In this document: piece after piece, positions 13,701 to 27,349 of the stretch
Layout of the letters: every line of letters begins with the position of its first letter
Numbering within the stretch: the stretch's first letter is position 1
Origin: Trichoplax adhaerens
Taxonomy: Eukaryota; Placozoa; Uniplacotomia; Trichoplacea; Trichoplacidae
Direction of reading: 5' to 3'
Length of the DNA stretch: 64,000 nucleotides
Assembly (NCBI RefSeq): GCF_000150275.1
Contig: NW_002060955.1
Span: forward strand, 536,886 to 600,885
Translations under genes and position numbers: made by a program
Notes under the pieces: generated by a model
The model's input: the letters and a program-made list of their open reading frames with translations, nothing else
What the model was told of the DNA's origin: nothing
Database searches by the model: none

Positions 13701-15732
13701 AAATTGGCCGATGATCATTGCTATCGGTTACTGTAATAATAACTTGCGTTGTCGATGTAATTGTCGGTTGATTATTTCTATTTTCAGCATAAACTGCTAA
13801 GGTATAGCTTGCGATGGATTCACGATCGATCGTTGATTTCAAAGTTAATACTCCAGTTAGTGTATCAAGTTGAAATGGAACAGCTGATTCAACCAGATGA
13901 TAGTATAGAGGTAGATTTTGACTTCCTTGCGATAGCGTTGCATAGACAGTTAAGATATAGGTCGATGGCTGGCTTGATTCATTAACTTGTCCTTGATATT
14001 GGGTAGCATTAAATACTGGTAATGGAATAGTAGAAGGATCGACAACAGAAATAGTGACTTGAGAGGTAGCTGAATATCGCTCCGATGTTGCATTTTCAGT
14101 CGCATCGATTGTTAATTTTCGCACTTGGCCAATTTGCAAAGGGACATTGGATGATTTATTCATTAAGATATTACCCTGCTGATCGATTTGAAAAGCAAAA
14201 TCGTTATTGCCAGTTAAGATCTGATATTGTAATTGACTATTGCTACCAGTATCATTATCGTAAGCTAACGTTCGTAGGACAAATACTCCACCACGACTAT
14301 TTTGAGGTAGAAGAGCAGAATATTCAGAACGTTGAAAATGGGGTTGATGATCATTATCATCAGTGACTTGGATGGTTAATATCCCACTAGACATAATATT
14401 GGGATGTTTACTATCTGTAGCGTTAATGGTTAATTGATACTGGCTGATATTTTCCCGATCTAATGGTTTAACGTTAATCACCAAGGCAGGATTTTCTCGA
14501 GCATCTAATTGGAAAACCTGGCCAATATTACCAGCAGTAATATTGACATGGACAGGTCCTTCTACATCTGCTTGGTTATAAATAGTTGTCACAAAGGCAA
14601 CTAAGGCTCTATCCACACTATTCTCAGGGACATAAGCAATCGATCCTGATGGAAAAGGTTGAATATTTAATGTAATAGCATTGGGATTAATGACTTTAAT
14701 GCTGACGATCGTTTGTTGAGTATTGCTCGGTTGGCCATGATCGCTAGCAGTCACGGCGATAGTATACGATGTTTGTGTTGGCTGGCGTCGAAGAGTAATG
14801 GCACCTGTGGTAGCATTGATGTTAAAATCATTTTGTACTGTCTTAAAGGCATAACTAACTAGACCAAATTGGCCATCATCACTATCTTCAGCATGAACAG
14901 TTACGATTAAAGTGCCAATCGATGCTGTAGAGAGAATATCTCCTTGATAGGAAGCTTGTTGAAATTTTGGTGCATTATCGTTAATATCTAAAACATAAAC
15001 ATCTAATCGTGTATAACCGACATATTGATTTTTTTGGCTATCGGTTGCTGAAATGTTGATTGCATAATACGATTGTTGTTCTCGATCGAATTTCTTAATC
15101 AGTTGGAGATATAAAACATCACCTTTGGTAATTAAGTTAAAGTGGCCAGTTTCATTGCCAGAGACGATATGATAGAGGATAGCACCATGATCTGGATCAG
15201 CATCGCTAGCTTGGCCAATATGATAATCGGCACCGACATTGGCACTTTCTGAGATATTGACGATATAGCGAGAAGATGGAAATCGTGGAGGATTATCGTT
15301 GACATCGAGGACACGGATGTTAATATCGAATATTTGATCTGCACCACTTGAACCGCTACAATATCGAGCAATTTTCAAGGTGATGCTCGAGGTGGCTATA
15401 TTTTCTCGATCAATACTACGATTGGTAATTAAGCAGCCATTGCTGGTGTCGCTAAATCGGAAATAACTAGCATAACTGCTACTTTGTTGGTTAATGGCAT
15501 AATTGCAATTAGTTCGAGCATCGCCAATGCAGCCAATGGCTTGATTTTGAGCACTTCCATCGGTAACATTAAATGAAGTAACGACTTGGGCTAAACTGCT
15601 GTGATGATGCCCACAACTGGTTAAAAGGATGAATAAATAAAAGAGTTTTATGACCAATGGAATAGTTTGACTATGGATTGGACGATAGCCACCGGATTGT
15701 GGTAAGAAAGGAATTGATATTTTTATTGCCAT
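7739..15732 (-). CDS. large EGF/laminin-G cadherin (2,227 residues, five coding exons)
   Basis: Single-pass adhesion receptor. The coding exons, in transcript order on the minus strand, are 15732-11725, 11105-11017, 10671-10370, 10123-9888 and 9787-7739. All phases match and total 2,228 codons with the stop. A hydrophobic signal lies at about residues 25-41. Then come 11 cadherin repeats (about 50-1200) with LDRE, DxD and DxNDN calcium motifs. The membrane-proximal part reads EGF (about 1207-1239), LamG, EGF (CSPNPC), LamG, then two or three EGF modules. A membrane helix at about 1781-1807 is followed by a run of six arginines. The 420-residue cytoplasmic tail is rich in Ser, Asp, Asn and His and has acidic Ser/Asp patches. 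I do not recognise a definite catenin-binding motif. This order fits FAT4-like or invertebrate classical (CadN/Hmr) cadherins. It is not a Celsr, because there is only one membrane span. All 11 repeats sit in one 4,008-base exon. Confidence 0.93.
11390..11615. repeat. two-copy tandem duplication in the first cadherin intron
   Basis: AAAATTATACGATT recurs at about 11,400 and 11,510. It is followed in both copies by a similar TTAGCTGGCAT-like stretch and later by AAAACAGCTA. The copies are about 110 bases apart and diverged. They lie inside the intron between coding exons 1 and 2. Confidence 0.55.
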
Positions 15733-18700
15733 ATTAGAATTCCAAAAGAGGATAAATTAATAAAAAGAATAGAGTGATGGGTAAAAGATGATTCCAATTC
15801 AAGACGGAGAAGACGACGTAAATATCGGCTTAAATAAGAAAAAACAAAAAATGGCGTACAGAGGGTTGAAATAGTAAAGGATTTCTTTATTTCTTGGCAG
15901 TTAGTGTAGAATAGATCTGGATTACTGTACCATGAAAGAAATATTGATCCTTGACCGTTATTTTTCCGGAATATTGTCTGGGGGGAAAAATGATGAGAAA
16001 ACTAACGTTAGTCGATTTGAATGAGGGACAAGTATGCTCCATGTCCATCGATTGAAGAATTTTATTGAGTAATTGGATTACCTTTCTATATCGTTGTCTT
16101 CAATTTCTTTTAACAAGATGCCGATGAGAAGCAATTGAAAAGCCCGTACTATTCTTTAACATCAAATGGATTGCGTGATTGACTAGTAATAGCCAATTCA
16201 ATTAATGCAGCGATTTTTTGCGGTACAATTGCAAGTAATCGATTCTCTACAACCACAAATGGAACAACGATCAAAGGTTAGATGGGCAATAATCAACGAT
16301 GGATTAATGGGCTAATTTTCTTATTGAAATCAATTTCACTAATTGCTTGTTAAAGTAGAGTAGTACTTCAAAATTGATGGCTACCACGCTTGATCAATAG
16401 GATTGATTAGAAATATAAGAAAAAGGAGAAAGCTGTTTAACTACACTTTGAATCGCTGCAGGAGTTTGTGTTGCTAAAGAGTTAGAAAAGAAAATTGGTT
16501 AACTGTAGTTTTACTGACTTACCGATTGACTTTGAAAGGAAGTGTCGTGGAGTTGAAATTCTTCTTTTTCACTAATGGCCAAGATTGGCGTTGTTGTAGT
16601 AAGCAAAGCTTTTGATGCTGGCCGGCTTGTTGAATAAACTACGATCGAATTGGAAATGATTTCTAACTGGACGAATGGATTTGTTACAGCAAATTAACAG
16701 TTAAATTTCATTTTCGTTAATGATTTGGATAAAATAGTGAATTGTAATCTATTTCCTGAATGAAATGAAGACTTTAAAGTATACAATATTGCTACAATGT
16801 TCTTTCTGGCTTGAATAGAAATTTTGTGAGGATTTTCCTTCTTTGAAAGAATAGAGACTTGAACTTGGATTACTACAATTTTTTTTTCTTGACTAAGTCG
16901 TTGAAAACCAAGGTTAACCACTACAATTTAACTACTACGTGTAAAAATGAATATTTTTCCCCCTTTTCCTTTCAACAATGGATAAGAAAAATTGAAGAAA
17001 AGGTGATAATCCAAAGATGGACTGTTACGAGTTTAAACCATACCATGCCGCCATCGTAATGCGACTATGGTTTGGAGAAAAAAAGAGAGGAGATGGTTGT
17101 AAGCTGTGTAGTAATAGTTGAAGTAGTTTCTGCTTAGGACTAAATTAGAAGTAGAAAGAAGAGTAGATAAGGATAATATTGAAGGATTGGACGACTTCAA
17201 TTAGCCCTCATTAGGGCCAAATGGACAAGTAATCAATCGACAAACGATTCCTCTTTCTTCTTGGATGAGCAATAGAGAATAGAAGGCAAGAGACGCTGTA
17301 TTTATTAATAACCAGTAAATGGGTCTTGTCTCGGATAATATTGACTAACTAAAGATTAAAAGGCTGTCAATTCTTTCTTTCAATAATTAGAATAGAGATA
17401 GGTAATGGCTTTTTCTTTTTACTTCATTGAGACAGCAGTATAGAGTTGCTAGAAGCCACCAAGAGTTGAACCATGTTTTGTATCCGGTGCGTCGATAAAA
17501 GTAGAAATTAACTTTAGGCGTAATTTTTTTTTTTCTTCTCCTGCCTTTCTCTCTCTCTTCTTTAATTTAACGATGTCTGTCTTTTGCTAACATTCAATAT
17601 TATTTCAATATCATTACCAGAAGCATTAATAAATGTAACGTTGATAATATTGAAAATAGGAGGAAAAAAGAAGAATGTAGCTAATACTATTGGAAGAGAC
17701 ACATTCAAAACGCGTAATTTCAAGCTAATTAAATAATAAGAGAGTAAGAATAAGAATAAAGAAATAAAACAGAAATAACTTGGAGTTAATGGTGATTACT
17801 GTCCAAAGATTGAAATAGTATTGAAAAGATGATTGGACAATATGTTTTAGACGGTTTAATCCAATTGTAGATAGAAGAGACTCGTTGGATATGCAGTCAG
17901 AAAAAAATAGCAATGGCGTCTAAATCAACACAATTGGTAAGTAATGAGTGAGTAAGAGAGGAGATGCTAATGGAATAATTTAATTCAATATTATGCCAAT
18001 CAGGACAGTATTCAACACATTCTTGGCTGAGGAAACTGTCAGGTTAGACACTTACTACAAGTCCTTTAGCCTAGTCTAGTTATTCTTCTACGGAGAAAAG
18101 ATCGCGCAAACATCCACTCTCATCTCCTACAGGCTTCTTTTCTTTCCCTTATTGTCAATAAAATTATAATCAATATGGAAAAGGAGGAAAGAACAATGGC
18201 TAACCTTGGCTCAAGTTAAACAAAAGTTGGAGGAAGAATAAGAAAGAGAGCGGGGGTAAAGGAAGGAGAGAATGGAGGATGAATTTCAAAGTCTGATTTG
18301 GCTTTAGACCACCTTGGGTTAACATTGTCTACCTACAGAGAACATGGCTACTGATTGCAATGGCAAATTGGCAAGCAACACCTTCATCTTCTAAGTAGAC
18401 CTCCTGGTGATTTCATGATTGCTTGAATGATATGGTCCATGTCATTTTAGCAAAATAAGAAGTAATTTCAATTCAATTCTGAAGTAGACAACCCTTCTAA
18501 TGACATTGTTTATGAAATATACCCTTATCCTTGCCGCTCAACCATGAGCAAGGAGGGCAGCAAGCATAATAACTCGATTACGCCATCGTATAACGAAGAA
18601 TCCCTTTCTCGATGCTGGTATCCAAGGGATATTATCTAGGCAAAGATTAGCCTTGCCATGTTGTAATTGATTTTATTCCTTTAAGGGTTTGTTATCGGAA

Positions 18701-19849
18701 TTGAAAGATGAATGGATCAAGGATAATTTCATCCTTACTATTTATCCTTCTACTCATCTTTTCTACCTATCTTTTCTACTAAAATTTTCATCAACAATTG
18801 CCATGTTGAGTGAGAAGAATGAATTCAAAAAGGAGAGAGAAAGTGGTAGTCTTATTTATTACCGCTTGAATCATTTCTCTCTTGCTTTATGAAAGTTGGA
18901 TCGCATGAGTCATGACTCAGAAAATAAGGGAATGAATATAAATGGATCCTACTGATCGATGGTTTTTGCTTTCAGCTAGCAGGGAAATGAGAGATGATGG
19001 AAGGGTTTGTATCACGTTAAGCTGGTTTCATTCTTTTCTAGGAAAGGATTATCTTGTTGTGACATGGAAAGTCGACATGGAATATCAACATGTAGCTTGT
19101 ATTGTAGGCTACAATAATCCCTAGCTAGCCCAATAACTACTATTTCATTGGACTACAACTACAAAAATACTACAATGCTATTAATGATGGAGAACATGGC
19201 AATCCATAGGCAATCTTTTTTATATAGAACTAGAAAAATCGTTCAGGTAGACCTCAATTGCATCTTGCTACCGTAAGGAAGGAGAAACATTGAAATGGCT
19301 TACTATCAACAGAGAGTAGAAATGGATACTCATATTATTTTTGTCTCTCTCCTCTTGTACATAGACATCATTATGTATATATATACACTGAGCGTCTTGT
19401 TTCATCAATATTGCCGAATATTGTCTTGGTTGACTGTTGATCCATTCTGTCTCAAGATGAGGGAAAGAACAAAAGTATTAGCAGCAAAACTAAGCAAATA
19501 TAATCGTTATGGCCGTTAGAATCTGTTCTGACTGGTTGATGGAAATCAATCCGATGAATAATGGATAAATAATCTTATTGATACCGGCGATCGATTATTA
19601 ATAGACTGTAGAAAGGATCAATTGAAATAGACGTCATAAGATGGCAACAATCAATCCCTTAGCAATGGCTTGCTACAGTTGACATTTCCATTTCAATTAT
19701 AGCGGAATCAAAATGTCAAATGTGCTGCATGATGGATTAAGACAAAAACATTTTCATCCTTCATGTTAATTTATTCTTTTGTCCATGTATTCAAATGCGA
19801 CCACCCATCTCCATCATTTCGTTGGAATGTCTTTCTATTTGCGATTATA

Positions 19850-21450
19850 ATTGACTAAATAAATAAATAAATAGAAATAGACGGAAGAGAGAAAGAGATG
19901 AATCAGCATGGTCCATATTGAATAGCCATCGTTCCCACACTCTCTTCGTCATCCTTACTATCTTGCTGTGTAGCCACTAATTACTCTATCGTAGCCCATA
20001 CAAATTGTGGTTTTCCAGTATTAGTGCCATAAATGGAGGAGAAATGCAATCGTTGTGCCTTCTATGCGATCGGCATCTATCAATCATTACCTTCATCCAT
20101 ATACATCACGGAAACCTTAAAGTCGGTCCTACTATCGGATAAGTTTGCTATCATGCAGTAGAAATGGAAGGCCAGTACAAATGAATACTCGTAGAACACA
20201 ACAAGGGATAAATGGATCGCTTTGTATTACCTGCTTGGTTGATGAGAGACAAATATTCTCACCATTGGATTAGTCATCCCATAGGATTAACAGATTGAAT
20301 GCTCAATATAGCGATGAGTAAAATAGAGTACTGTAGTTCCTACTTAAAATAACACGGAGAAAGGCGTAAATTCTACTATTGTCGGTTGTAGATTGATTCT
20401 TTCTCACATTGGATTGGTCGCTGATAAGTACCGTAGCAACTTAAAGATCTAAAAGGTACTAAGAAATAGGATCATCAACATGATCTACTCTTGTCGATGG
20501 CAGACCGGTATTGCTCGTTTTGGATTCGTCATCCATAGATGGTAGCTTGAATATTTCAACTAGGGCTACCTTGCATTCAGGAGCAAATGGCGCAGCCCCT
20601 GCTTAAATTAACACCGAAAAAGCATTCATCTGAATCTCCAAAGATGGTTTATTATATAGAATGATCTTCTTACATTGGGGTAGTCGACTATAAGGAATAG
20701 CTTCAATACTATCAAAATCGGGGCTAATGGACATAGCATAGATACATTAGACAGGTTCAAGAGACAAAAATCAATTGATAAGATGGATAAGAAAGAGTGA
20801 TATTTCTCTAACTAGGTTGAATATGCTAGAAAATATCTTTTTCCTAGGCAAATTAGTTATATAAACTAACTACCGTAGTAAAATAGTCAAGGTTGAAAGG
20901 GTGCTTTGCTTAGGACAGGAATCAATGTTATTTTATTCAAGAATACTATTTCTTATACCCGGCAAATCTTTCATAAGATAGATAAAGTTTCAACATGGGT
21001 TGCGATAGAAAGAAGATAAAAAGTTACTCTCAGTAGATAATAAGGGTAATGAGAAAAAGAGACGAATCAGCATGATCCATATTGAAAAAGAAAATTTCCC
21101 ACACTCGATTGGCCACCCCCTCGGGTCCGCTCTACAGTATCTTAACTAACATCGCAAATAAGTCGTAAACTCGCATAATATGCTATCTCATTAACGGATT
21201 GAGGCCACGTGATGGAGAGGAAAAGGAAATTAAATAAATTTAACGAAGGATAAAGGTCATTTAGTGGTTCTAGTTTCAATCGTACAGTAGTAGAAAGTAG
21301 CTGGTAGTCGCGGAAGTATTCGATGTAAAAGCTAGCCCTTAAAATACCACTTGTGTAAGGACAAAACAGCAGTCAATATGGCACGATATTAATAATCTGG
21401 TAACCTGCTTGTTATCTATCAATAAACATATCTTGAATAATGGAAAGCCA
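19850..21450. repeat. diverged repeat family, units of about 260 bases and longer
   Basis: AAAGAGATGAATCAGCATGG followed by TCCATATTGAA occurs near 19,890. A close relative, GACGAATCAGCATGATCCAT, lies near 21,062, and both are followed by TTCCCACACTC-like text. Between them, a block starting CTACTTAAAATAACACGGAG (about 20,340) resembles one starting CTGCTTAAATTAACACCGAA (about 20,600), and both run on to ACATTGG.TTGGTCG-like text. The copies are strongly diverged. No coding capacity is evident. Confidence 0.5.
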
Positions 21451-22064
21451 GAGATTACACTAGATAATCTACAATCTAGATTACTACGACGCTGTTGGAG
21501 TAAAACACAGTTTAATTAAAAACAATAAAATAGGATTGCATTGAAAAGAATTATTAAGGAATGTTGATCGAGGAGGCACATTATCCATTTCACTAAAAGA
21601 AATAGTGTACAAGGGCAAAAGTCGGGCATAAGTGACTAACCAAGAGGGCTGATGGAGTAATATCGAGAAGAATACTAGAGTTAGGATGAGACTTGAGAAT
21701 TCAAGACGAAAAGGGATAGATTGCAGTTCAATAAGTGAATGTGTGAATAAACTCGAATAGGATAATCTAGAACTAAAGCGATTGAGTCTTTTATTTTTCT
21801 AGCCGATTGAACAAAACAGAAGGATTCTTATCTACTGCAACATTAAATCATTATTCCGTAGTAAGGATTAAAATAAAGAATTAAGTCATGATACAGTCAT
21901 TAAACTGTAGTGTTTGACCAACATAAAGATCTATGAGTAAATTTAAATGAATGAATACTAGGATAACTTCAAGGCTAATCAATCCGTGGTAAAAGAGTTT
22001 CAATGATAGCGAAACATTATGCCTCATTATGCTCATATTTCCTTGCTAATTCAACAAAATTAAT

Positions 22065-22495
22065 GTACGAATATCAATAACAATCGGATATTGTAGCAAG
22101 GTAAAATAATTATTCACTACCATAGGCAACAGAACTACTGTAACCTAAATTCATATACTAGTATCTGCGTCAATAATATAACAAGGGAAAATAAATATCC
22201 TCTTTCATAGTCAAGCTAGTTTCAAATACTAGTATTTGTATCAATAATTATACTACAGCAAGAATAAAATAAATATCCATTTTCATAGTCAATTGAGTTA
22301 CTGTAACCCAATTTTGAACGAGAGTTTCCGCATCAATAGTATTGTGATGGTAAAATAAATATCCACTTCCATGGTCAATAGAGCTACTATAACCTAATTT
22401 CAAATACTAGTATCTGCATCAATAATAGGGCAAGGATTAAATAACTATCGACTTCCATGGTCAACAGAGCTAGTGTAACCCTATTTCAAGCGCAA
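22065..22495. repeat. tandem repeat, five copies of about 70-95 bases
   Basis: Each unit runs through ATACTAGTATCTGCATCAAT, then a variable AATA stretch, then GGTAAAATAAATATCCACTT and CCATGGTCAATAGAGCTACT, ending near TAACCTAATTTCAAA. Copies can be followed at about 22,071, 22,162, 22,232, 22,325 and 22,410. They differ by roughly one base in five and have small deletions. I see no open frame. Confidence 0.75.
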
Positions 22496-24879
22496 GAACA
22501 GGATCGCTAAAGACCCAAAGATAAATGAACGCGGCTATCAAATTATATTATTAATATTGGCAAAACATCAACTGTGGTATGCATGTCTATTCTTAGCTGA
22601 AAAATAAACAATTCTATGCCATCTCAAATCATTCTATTGATCAAGGTAATGAAATAAGACAACTCCAATGAATTCAGGTAATAGATACCCATGGTGTCCG
22701 TTAAAAGCGTTTTGTTAATAAAATCAACTTTTAGCCCCTGTTGATCGATCAATCTCGTTGGCGATATTTGATCATGCTGGCATGATCTCAACGATGGTAT
22801 GCATCTATCGATAAAATAATGGACTGTTTATAATGATGATTAAGCACTGCTAGCAATAAAACAACCAATTCTCTGTCTACAAACCATTAAAGTATTAAGC
22901 AATTACGAGAAAAATTAAAAATTTTATGAGAAGAGATCCTGTAGAACTACTCTATCTATTCCTAACGGCTCTCGTTGCTATAACGAAGACCTAATTCAAC
23001 GGCTGGATATAATAAAAATGTGTTTGAGAGTGTTGGCAAAGTATTATAGTAAGAGTCCATACTGTGGAGGGTAATATTGTTGCTCTTCTTAATAGAAATC
23101 TTTGTCGTGATTACCTTTAAGAATACAATTGATGAATGAAAGGATATTGTTTATTTATTCAAAATTTTAAAATATTCAAATTGGGCAATTAGCTGATGGA
23201 ATGTGACAAAATTATTGTCACTTAAGGTCAGTATAGAAAGAGTTTCCTGCTTCCCGAATCATCTTCCGCCACCCCATTAAGTACAGGCCAATTATCAAGA
23301 CAATCCGTTCAATCCAAATGATGACCAAGTACACGAATTAAGCAGAGTTATGCTTGCTTTCCAATGACCAGGACGTATAACTTTTCTGCAACATAGATAG
23401 GACAAAACTCCATTTGGATTTGGCAATGTTTTTTGTTCTAATATCTATTTTTTGATACATTAGTAATTCAACCTTGATCTAAAGCTACATTGCTTCTATT
23501 CTTCAACATAGTATAAATGTCCTACTGCTATTAAATATGGAGTCGTGGACCAATAGCTATCTAACATTTTCTCTACATCTATATTAAACTTATTCCAGGC
23601 CGATGTACAATTTAAAAGATAATTTTTGAGAGAAATAGATCACAGATTAGGTACAAGTATATTTAGAAAATTCGTTTACTCGTCTATCATGATAAATGGA
23701 TAGAAAGTAGTAGTGGTAAAAGTATCTTTTGTCAAAATCGTAGACAAGTTTTAAAATTAACAGAAATAATTAGTTCTTGTCTTGTTTGTATATTATGCTC
23801 TTGCATACTATCAGTAAAAAGGAGAATAGATTAGAAAGAAAGCCGATTACTGATCAAACAGACACTCGATAATAATCGTGCAGATAGAACTTAATGGGAT
23901 GATAGATGAATTACTAATTAAGAATGGCGACGGCCTCACGGGATGCAAATTATCTTTTAACATTACCACCTAGACTATTGAATGGTAAATTAGACTCGGA
24001 TCCTATAGCTCTTGTAATATAAATTAAATAAATCAGAACGACAATTGAAGTAAATTGTTCCTCATGATATGGACTTTTTATTCAATCGCATGACCTATAA
24101 TGCATCAGCAGGTTATAGAATCTTAAAATGCTTAGGAAGTTTGGCAAGAAATTAGCCTTTAATAGTAGCATAAGTGAAACTGTAGAGATTTATGAACTAT
24201 GCAATACAAACGGCAATTGTTGATACATCAAACTTCTAAATTGCTACACTTCCTAAATTAACTTGAATCTATTCTAATGATATGTATATCTACGTGATTA
24301 ATAAGAGTTTAAAAGTTAAAACTATGCGAATATAGTCCATGCCGATGTTTTAAGTAATATATATATATATATATATATATAACACAACAGTATAAGATTA
24401 CATATTTTCCAATTAGAAATAATTAACTAAAAAATTTCCATATCGTCTCTTTATTTGGCTCTTTTAGACAATTTACTAAAGCAATACAGCGAAGTATAAT
24501 TATAAGATTCTGTAACTTTCTTCAAAAATAATCTATTAAAAATTTTGATTATGTTATATCATTTTCATGGTAAGTTAATGTTTATGCTGTACAGTTAAAT
24601 AAAACTATTAGATTGCAACCCTATTCCTAGCCTTTATCTATTAAAGATTTAAATCATTTAACATTCTACCATAAATCAAAATATCTTAACACTGGCAAAA
24701 GATATTGGATTAGACTTTGACTAATCTTAATCAAATGTAAATTTTTTCCCAACCACTAATACTGCAATACTATGAAAGCTGATGTAAGAATCAGACTGTA
24801 AAGCGAATCTATTGAAGCTGCATATTATCGAGCAGTAATTCCATAATTGATTTTAATGTTTCTTATTCATGGCAGATAA

Positions 24880-25930
24880 TTAAGCTTCATTTCATCATAA
24901 TCCAACAGAGTTTCATTTCTACCTGTAACCTTATTAAAAAGTTGCGAAGCCATGCCTAGCTGATTAAACAAAATTTCAAGGACCTAATATTAATTCCGTC
25001 ATTTCATAGGAAAGCTTACTACTCATCAAAAATAATTTAGTATTGAGTTAATCATAACCAAATAAAAATACATTTTAGTCAATAACTGCATAAATTATAA
25101 AACTTTTGTACAACAGATGTGCTTAAGTTGAACTAATCAACAGGCCTTAAATCTCTGATTTGCTAGAAAATTGATCTTTCACGGAAGATAATCTATCGGA
25201 TAAACGAACCATAAGCTTATATTCTATCTTAATCAAATAATAACTCTTTTCTACTAACAATGCTATAAAAATTGTTAAGCTACTGCCTAACTGATCTAAT
25301 ACAAAGCTTCAAATTCCAAATCGTAATCCCATAATTTATCGGAAAGCTTATTGCGCATTACAGATAAATTAAACATTGATTCAGATCTAATCAAATAGAA
25401 ACTCTTTTTAGCCAATAGCGTCGTAAAACTTATAAAGCTATCGATGGCTAATATACTAAAATGTCGAACGTATTAAAGGGTCTCAAATTTACCGCCTATA
25501 GCCAGTAAGAAATGAAACATTGATTAATTAAATCTTAATCCAATAGAGACTCTTTTCGATATAGACGTTCTAAAACTATGGCAAAGCAGATGAAATAAAC
25601 GTTTCACTACCTAATTTTAAACTCATAGAATAGGCCCTTATCATGGATAATAAATTATCCAACCTCTATTCCATATTTAATCCCAAAAGTGATTAATCAT
25701 AACTAATATCTCGTACAAAATTAAAGAATGATTGAGAGACATCCAACTTGATTTCAATCACTAATTTTATAAGCTAGCATGTAATCTTTGTCTCACATTA
25801 CAGCTTTAAACTATAGCATCTTAATCCCATGATTCATCAGAATATTTACTATTGAGAGGAGATAATAATTTAAACATTAATTTAATCGTTATCAAATACA
25901 TGTTCTTTCAATAACTAGAGCTCAAACTGA
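24880..25930. repeat. degenerate tandem repeat, about six copies of 150-190 bases
   Basis: A core resembling TTAATCAAATAGAAACTCTT recurs near 25,050, 25,230, 25,390, 25,535 and 25,890. Each is followed by a CTAAAACTT..AAAGC-like stretch, and most are preceded by AT(C/T)GGAAAGCTTA. The array is AT-rich, old and non-coding. Confidence 0.6.
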
Positions 25931-26264
25931 CTAGAAGACTCTTGCAACTTTGTGTATTCATCAAGCAAGTTTCTTGACATTATTAACTATCATCGATCAT
26001 TGAAATATGCATATTGTGTAGAAGAAAGTCGTATCCTGATTGTTTGGCAGCAGTTAATGTTTATTTTACCATGTCTAATTTCCATTACCCAGTTGATCAT
26101 CAACATGAGCTAATTCAATATTCTAATTATCCAGGTAATCATGAAAGTATTTGGAGGTTATTGTTCCTAAATGCTACGTCATTCTTGATTATTTTATTCA
26201 TTCACGATAAAGAGTAAGCATAAAGGAAATTTTAGGCGTGATGACTTTAATTATTTACCAGAAC

Positions 26265-26965
26265 GATATTTAAAATCAATCTTAGCCAAAGCAGCTTCTA
26301 TGTTTGGACCACGATTAGCGCTAATTCCAACCCCCTTTAATACTTGATTGATGGATAATTTCGATTATGCACTATAGCGTAGACTTTGGAGACATAATTG
26401 CGTCGCTTATACGAATTATGGAGAATCGATTTTGAATGTTATAACTCAACTTTGTACATCTTCCAAGCTCTCCTAATTATATTATTAATTCAGTTGGATT
26501 ATTGATGTACCTAAACTAATCATTAATGTCTTTCACGTCCAAATGATGTCAGTCCCTATTCTAAATGATATCTGAAAGTTTAATCTTGGTCGAGATAAAG
26601 TTCTTTACTAAAACACCAATTAAGACTTTTTCCAGCCTTCTTTATTTTAGATTGATAGATAATTTTCGTTCGATACTTGAATATAGATTAAGGAGTAATA
26701 ATTAAGTCTTTACTACAAGGCAAATGATATCTTAAAGATTTATCTAAACCAAGATAAAGGTTCTTCACTAAAAAGTCAATTAAGAGTTAATTCCAGCCCT
26801 CTTTATGCTTGATTGATGGGTAATTTCCATTAGATACTTGAACATGGACTATCAAGTGAAAATTAAGTCTTCAATACAAATTAAGTAACGTTGATTTTGA
26901 ATATTATGACCCCACCTTGCACACCTTTGGGAGGCATATTAATTATATGATAAGTTCAATTCGAC
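26265..26965. repeat. second diverged tandem repeat, about three copies
   Basis: A block with CCCTTTAATACTTGATTGAT (near 26,331) recurs as CTTCTTTATTTTAGATTGAT (26,637) and CCTCTTTATGCTTGATTGAT (26,799). Each is followed by GGATAATTTCGAT-like text. A separate TTTTGAATGTTATAACTCAA block (26,431) recurs as TTTTGAATATTATGACCCCA (26,893). This suggests a compound unit in which parts were duplicated at different times. Confidence 0.6.
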
Positions 26966-27349
26966 TGTGAAGGTGTTCCATAACTACTTGTTGATTTCAT
27001 TTTTATCTAAAATAAATGCGGACAAACTGAGTGATTATTTATTGTTTTAAATGCGTTTATTGTGATGATCTATTCTCAAGAATATGCAAAAATGAAAAAG
27101 TAGATACAAATGATTACCGTTATAACAGCCCTTTCCATCGCTTGCTAAAATTATGATTATTATTATCGATAAAATTCTTACTGGAGCAAGAATAGCACAT
27201 CCATAAGATATATATATGAAGTTTCCTTTGAATTTTATTGATTTACTTCCTTAGATCTGATAGTTTGTATCCCTGAAAAACTAGCGACAATGGTTAAGTT
27301 TGTATGTAATTATCCTTTGTATAACTCCACCCTTACTTTATTTGATTAT

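Noticed and set aside
24357-24381. TA dinucleotide run
   Set aside because: It is an ordinary microsatellite in AT-rich DNA, with no further structure.
26014-26217. 67-codon frame containing MSNFHYPVDHQHEL
   Set aside because: The segment from 26,071 to a GTAATC donor looks exon-like, but I could not find a following exon in phase, so I do not call a gene.
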